The position numbers were made by a program, and so were the translations under genes. A stretch of 64,000 nt of DNA from Microbulbifer halophilus (GTDB lineage Bacteria > Pseudomonadota > Gammaproteobacteria > Pseudomonadales > Cellvibrionaceae), in contig NZ_JAPIVK010000003.1 of NCBI RefSeq assembly GCF_026183675.1, positions 68,407 to 132,406 on the forward strand. Reading direction: 5' to 3'. Each line of letters begins with the position of its first letter. The stretch's first letter is position 1. Under the pieces are notes generated by a model that was given only the letters and a program-made list of their open reading frames with translations, searched no databases and had not been told where the DNA came from. Shown here piece by piece: positions 62,865 to 64,000 of this stretch.

Positions 62865-63978
62865 ATGAATGCGGAATGACGGCTTCGTGGCAAGTGTGTG
62901 CCGTTGAGTGGGGTCCATCGTCGGTCCTCTCGCTTCGATGTCGGCTGTAACCCACCGTACCGTCTGGGCCACGCCGAAAGCCGGCGATATCTCCAGACTG
63001 GAACAGAAAACCGAGCCGCTGGGCGCCCTGCCCGATGATCGCGTGCGCGTCGATGTGCACGCGGTGGGGCTCAATTTTGCCGATATCTTCGCCCTCACCG
63101 GGCTCTACTCCGCCACGCCGCAAGGCGCTTTTATTCCCGGGCTGGAATTCGCGGGCGCCGTATTGGAGTGCGGCGCCGATACCGCGGGTTTCTCGCCCGG
63201 CGACCGGGTCATGGGGGTGACCCGCTTCGGCGGTTATGCCTCGGTAATCGATAGCGAGCCGGATACCCTGATACCGCTGTCGGACGACTGGGATTTCGCC
63301 CGGGGCGCGGCCTGGCCGGCGCAGACGCTGACGGCCTGGTATGCGCTGACCAGACTGGGCGCGCTGCGGGCGGGGCAGCGGGTACTGGTACACAGTGCCG
63401 CCGGCGGCGTGGGGCTGCAGGCGATGAAACTGGCCCGCGCGCTGGGTGGCGAGCCGGTGGGCACCGTGGGCAGTGCCGACAAGGTGTCCACGCTCGCCGG
63501 GGCGGGATTCGACCGTATCCTGGTGCGGGAAAAGGATTTCGCCCGGCAGTTGCAGCGCGAGGCGCTGCAGTTCGAGCTGGTGCTGGATGCCGTCGGCGGG
63601 CGCGTGCAAAAGGCGAGTTTCGACGCGCTGGCGCCGATGGGTCGGCTGGTGGTTTTCGGTGCGGCCGAATTTACGCCGAAGGGCAAGCGCCCGGATTACC
63701 TCAAGGCGGCCTGGCGCTACCTGCGCCGCCCGCGCTACGACGTCATGGACATGATCAGCAGCAATCGCTCGGTGCTGGCCTTCAACCTGATCTGGCTGTG
63801 GGAACAGAAACCGGAGATGCGGGCGCTGCTGGCCGAGCTGGAACGGGTGTCGCTGTCACCGCCACTGGTGGGCCATCGCTTTTCCTTCGACGATGCCCAC
63901 GCGGCGCTGGAGCTGCTCCGCTCGGGGCGTTCTGTGGGCAAGGTGATTTTGGAATGCTGAACGATGAATGCGGAATGA
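62865..63978. repeat. Direct repeat flanking the MDR oxidoreductase gene
   Basis: ATGAATGCGGAATGA occurs at 62865-62879 and at 63964-63978, just before and just after the oxidoreductase gene. It may be a short intergenic repeat or a trace of insertion. The last bases of the window (63979-64000) show no gene. Confidence 0.4.
62938..63960 (+). CDS. Zinc-type/quinone-oxidoreductase MDR-family dehydrogenase
   Basis: A 340-residue medium-chain dehydrogenase/reductase. The N-terminal GroES-like domain has VDVHAVGLNFADIFALTGLY and PGLEFAGAVLECG; the coenzyme domain has VLVHSAAGGVGLQAMKLARALGG (about residues 150-172) and LVVFGAAEF. There is no zinc-ligand set of the ADH type, so it is nearer quinone oxidoreductases and VAT-1-like enzymes using NADPH. 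The ATG at 62938 is chosen over a GTG at 62908 that would add ten unlike residues. A 15-base direct repeat, ATGAATGCGGAATGA, flanks the gene (62865-62879 and 63964-63978). Confidence 0.87.
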   Translation: MSAVTHRTVWATPKAGDISRLEQKTEPLGALPDDRVRVDVHAVGLNFADIFALTGLYSATPQGAFIPGLEFAGAVLECGADTAGFSPGDRVMGVTRFGGYASVIDSEPDTLIPLSDDWDFARGAAWPAQTLTAWYALTRLGALRAGQRVLVHSAAGGVGLQAMKLARALGGEPVGTVGSADKVSTLAGAGFDRILVREKDFARQLQREALQFELVLDAVGGRVQKASFDALAPMGRLVVFGAAEFTPKGKRPDYLKAAWRYLRRPRYDVMDMISSNRSVLAFNLIWLWEQKPEMRALLAELERVSLSPPLVGHRFSFDDAHAALELLRSGRSVGKVILEC

Positions 63979-64000
63979 TGAACACGCGATTAGGCATTCT

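Noticed and set aside
1-64000. CRISPR arrays, tRNA or rRNA genes
   Set aside because: No regularly spaced repeats, cloverleaf-like sequences with a T-arm consensus, or rRNA segments were recognised on either strand.

Overview
The window is a GC-rich chromosomal segment of a gammaproteobacterium, densely coding. The gene set (pst-phoU with phoBR, ubiCA, oxyR-recG, hexR, uvrD, yaaA, yhaK/yhaJ/yqjF/yqjG homologues) fits a marine Cellvibrionales-type organism such as Microbulbifer. That placement is an inference from gene content and repeats, not proven here. No rRNA, tRNA, CRISPR array, prophage or complete insertion sequence was recognised.

Layout. (1) 1-1594: 3' part of glmS. (2) 1595-3982: an AT-rich island with one LVIVD-repeat lipoprotein. 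(3) 4035-8677: an iron-uptake module, with a PepSY membrane protein and two small membrane proteins divergent from a TonB-dependent receptor across a Fur-box-like site. (4) 8821-15020: a class II aldolase, a three-component periplasmic FAD/GMC dehydrogenase with triheme cytochrome c, a truncated Na+/H+ antiporter, and an exported SMP-30-type lactonase. (5) 15101-18262: KefC-like and NhaP-like cation/proton antiporters. (6) 18407-21927: a quinone/electrophile-stress cluster (pirin, LysR, DoxX, glutathionyl-hydroquinone reductase). (7) 22128-24815: a hairpin mobile element, a sulfotransferase, a secreted unknown, YjbQ and a beta-class GST. (8) 24812-29546: a Bcr/CflA exporter, hexR and uvrD. (9) 29766-39885: a TRAP transporter whose binding protein is separated from its permeases by lipoproteins, a YciA thioesterase and an ABC ATPase plus ABC-permease/M1-peptidase fusion. 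(10) 40053-45687: Pho box, pstS-pstC-pstA-pstB-phoU. (11) 45792-50865: an ABM protein, an outer-membrane beta-barrel, an M48 lipoprotein protease, a DUF4265 protein, and the yaaA/DUF938/small membrane protein operon. (12) 51058-54776: phoR, phoB (with its own Pho box), ubiA, ubiC. (13) 54929-58121: a DctA/GltP-type symporter, hairpin elements, and tandem paralogous secreted unknowns. (14) 58288-63960: recG, oxyR, a GlsB/YeaQ protein, an SDR epimerase and an MDR oxidoreductase.

Working together. The phosphate system is nearly complete: sensor, regulator, transporter, PhoU and two Pho boxes. Iron uptake, oxidative/quinone stress (OxyR, YaaA, YqjG, pirin) and cation homeostasis are also well represented. 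The least-explained material is a family of about 165-bp hairpin elements (two near-identical copies 34 kb apart plus a diverged third), the tandem secreted paralogs beside them, and the AT-rich LVIVD lipoprotein.
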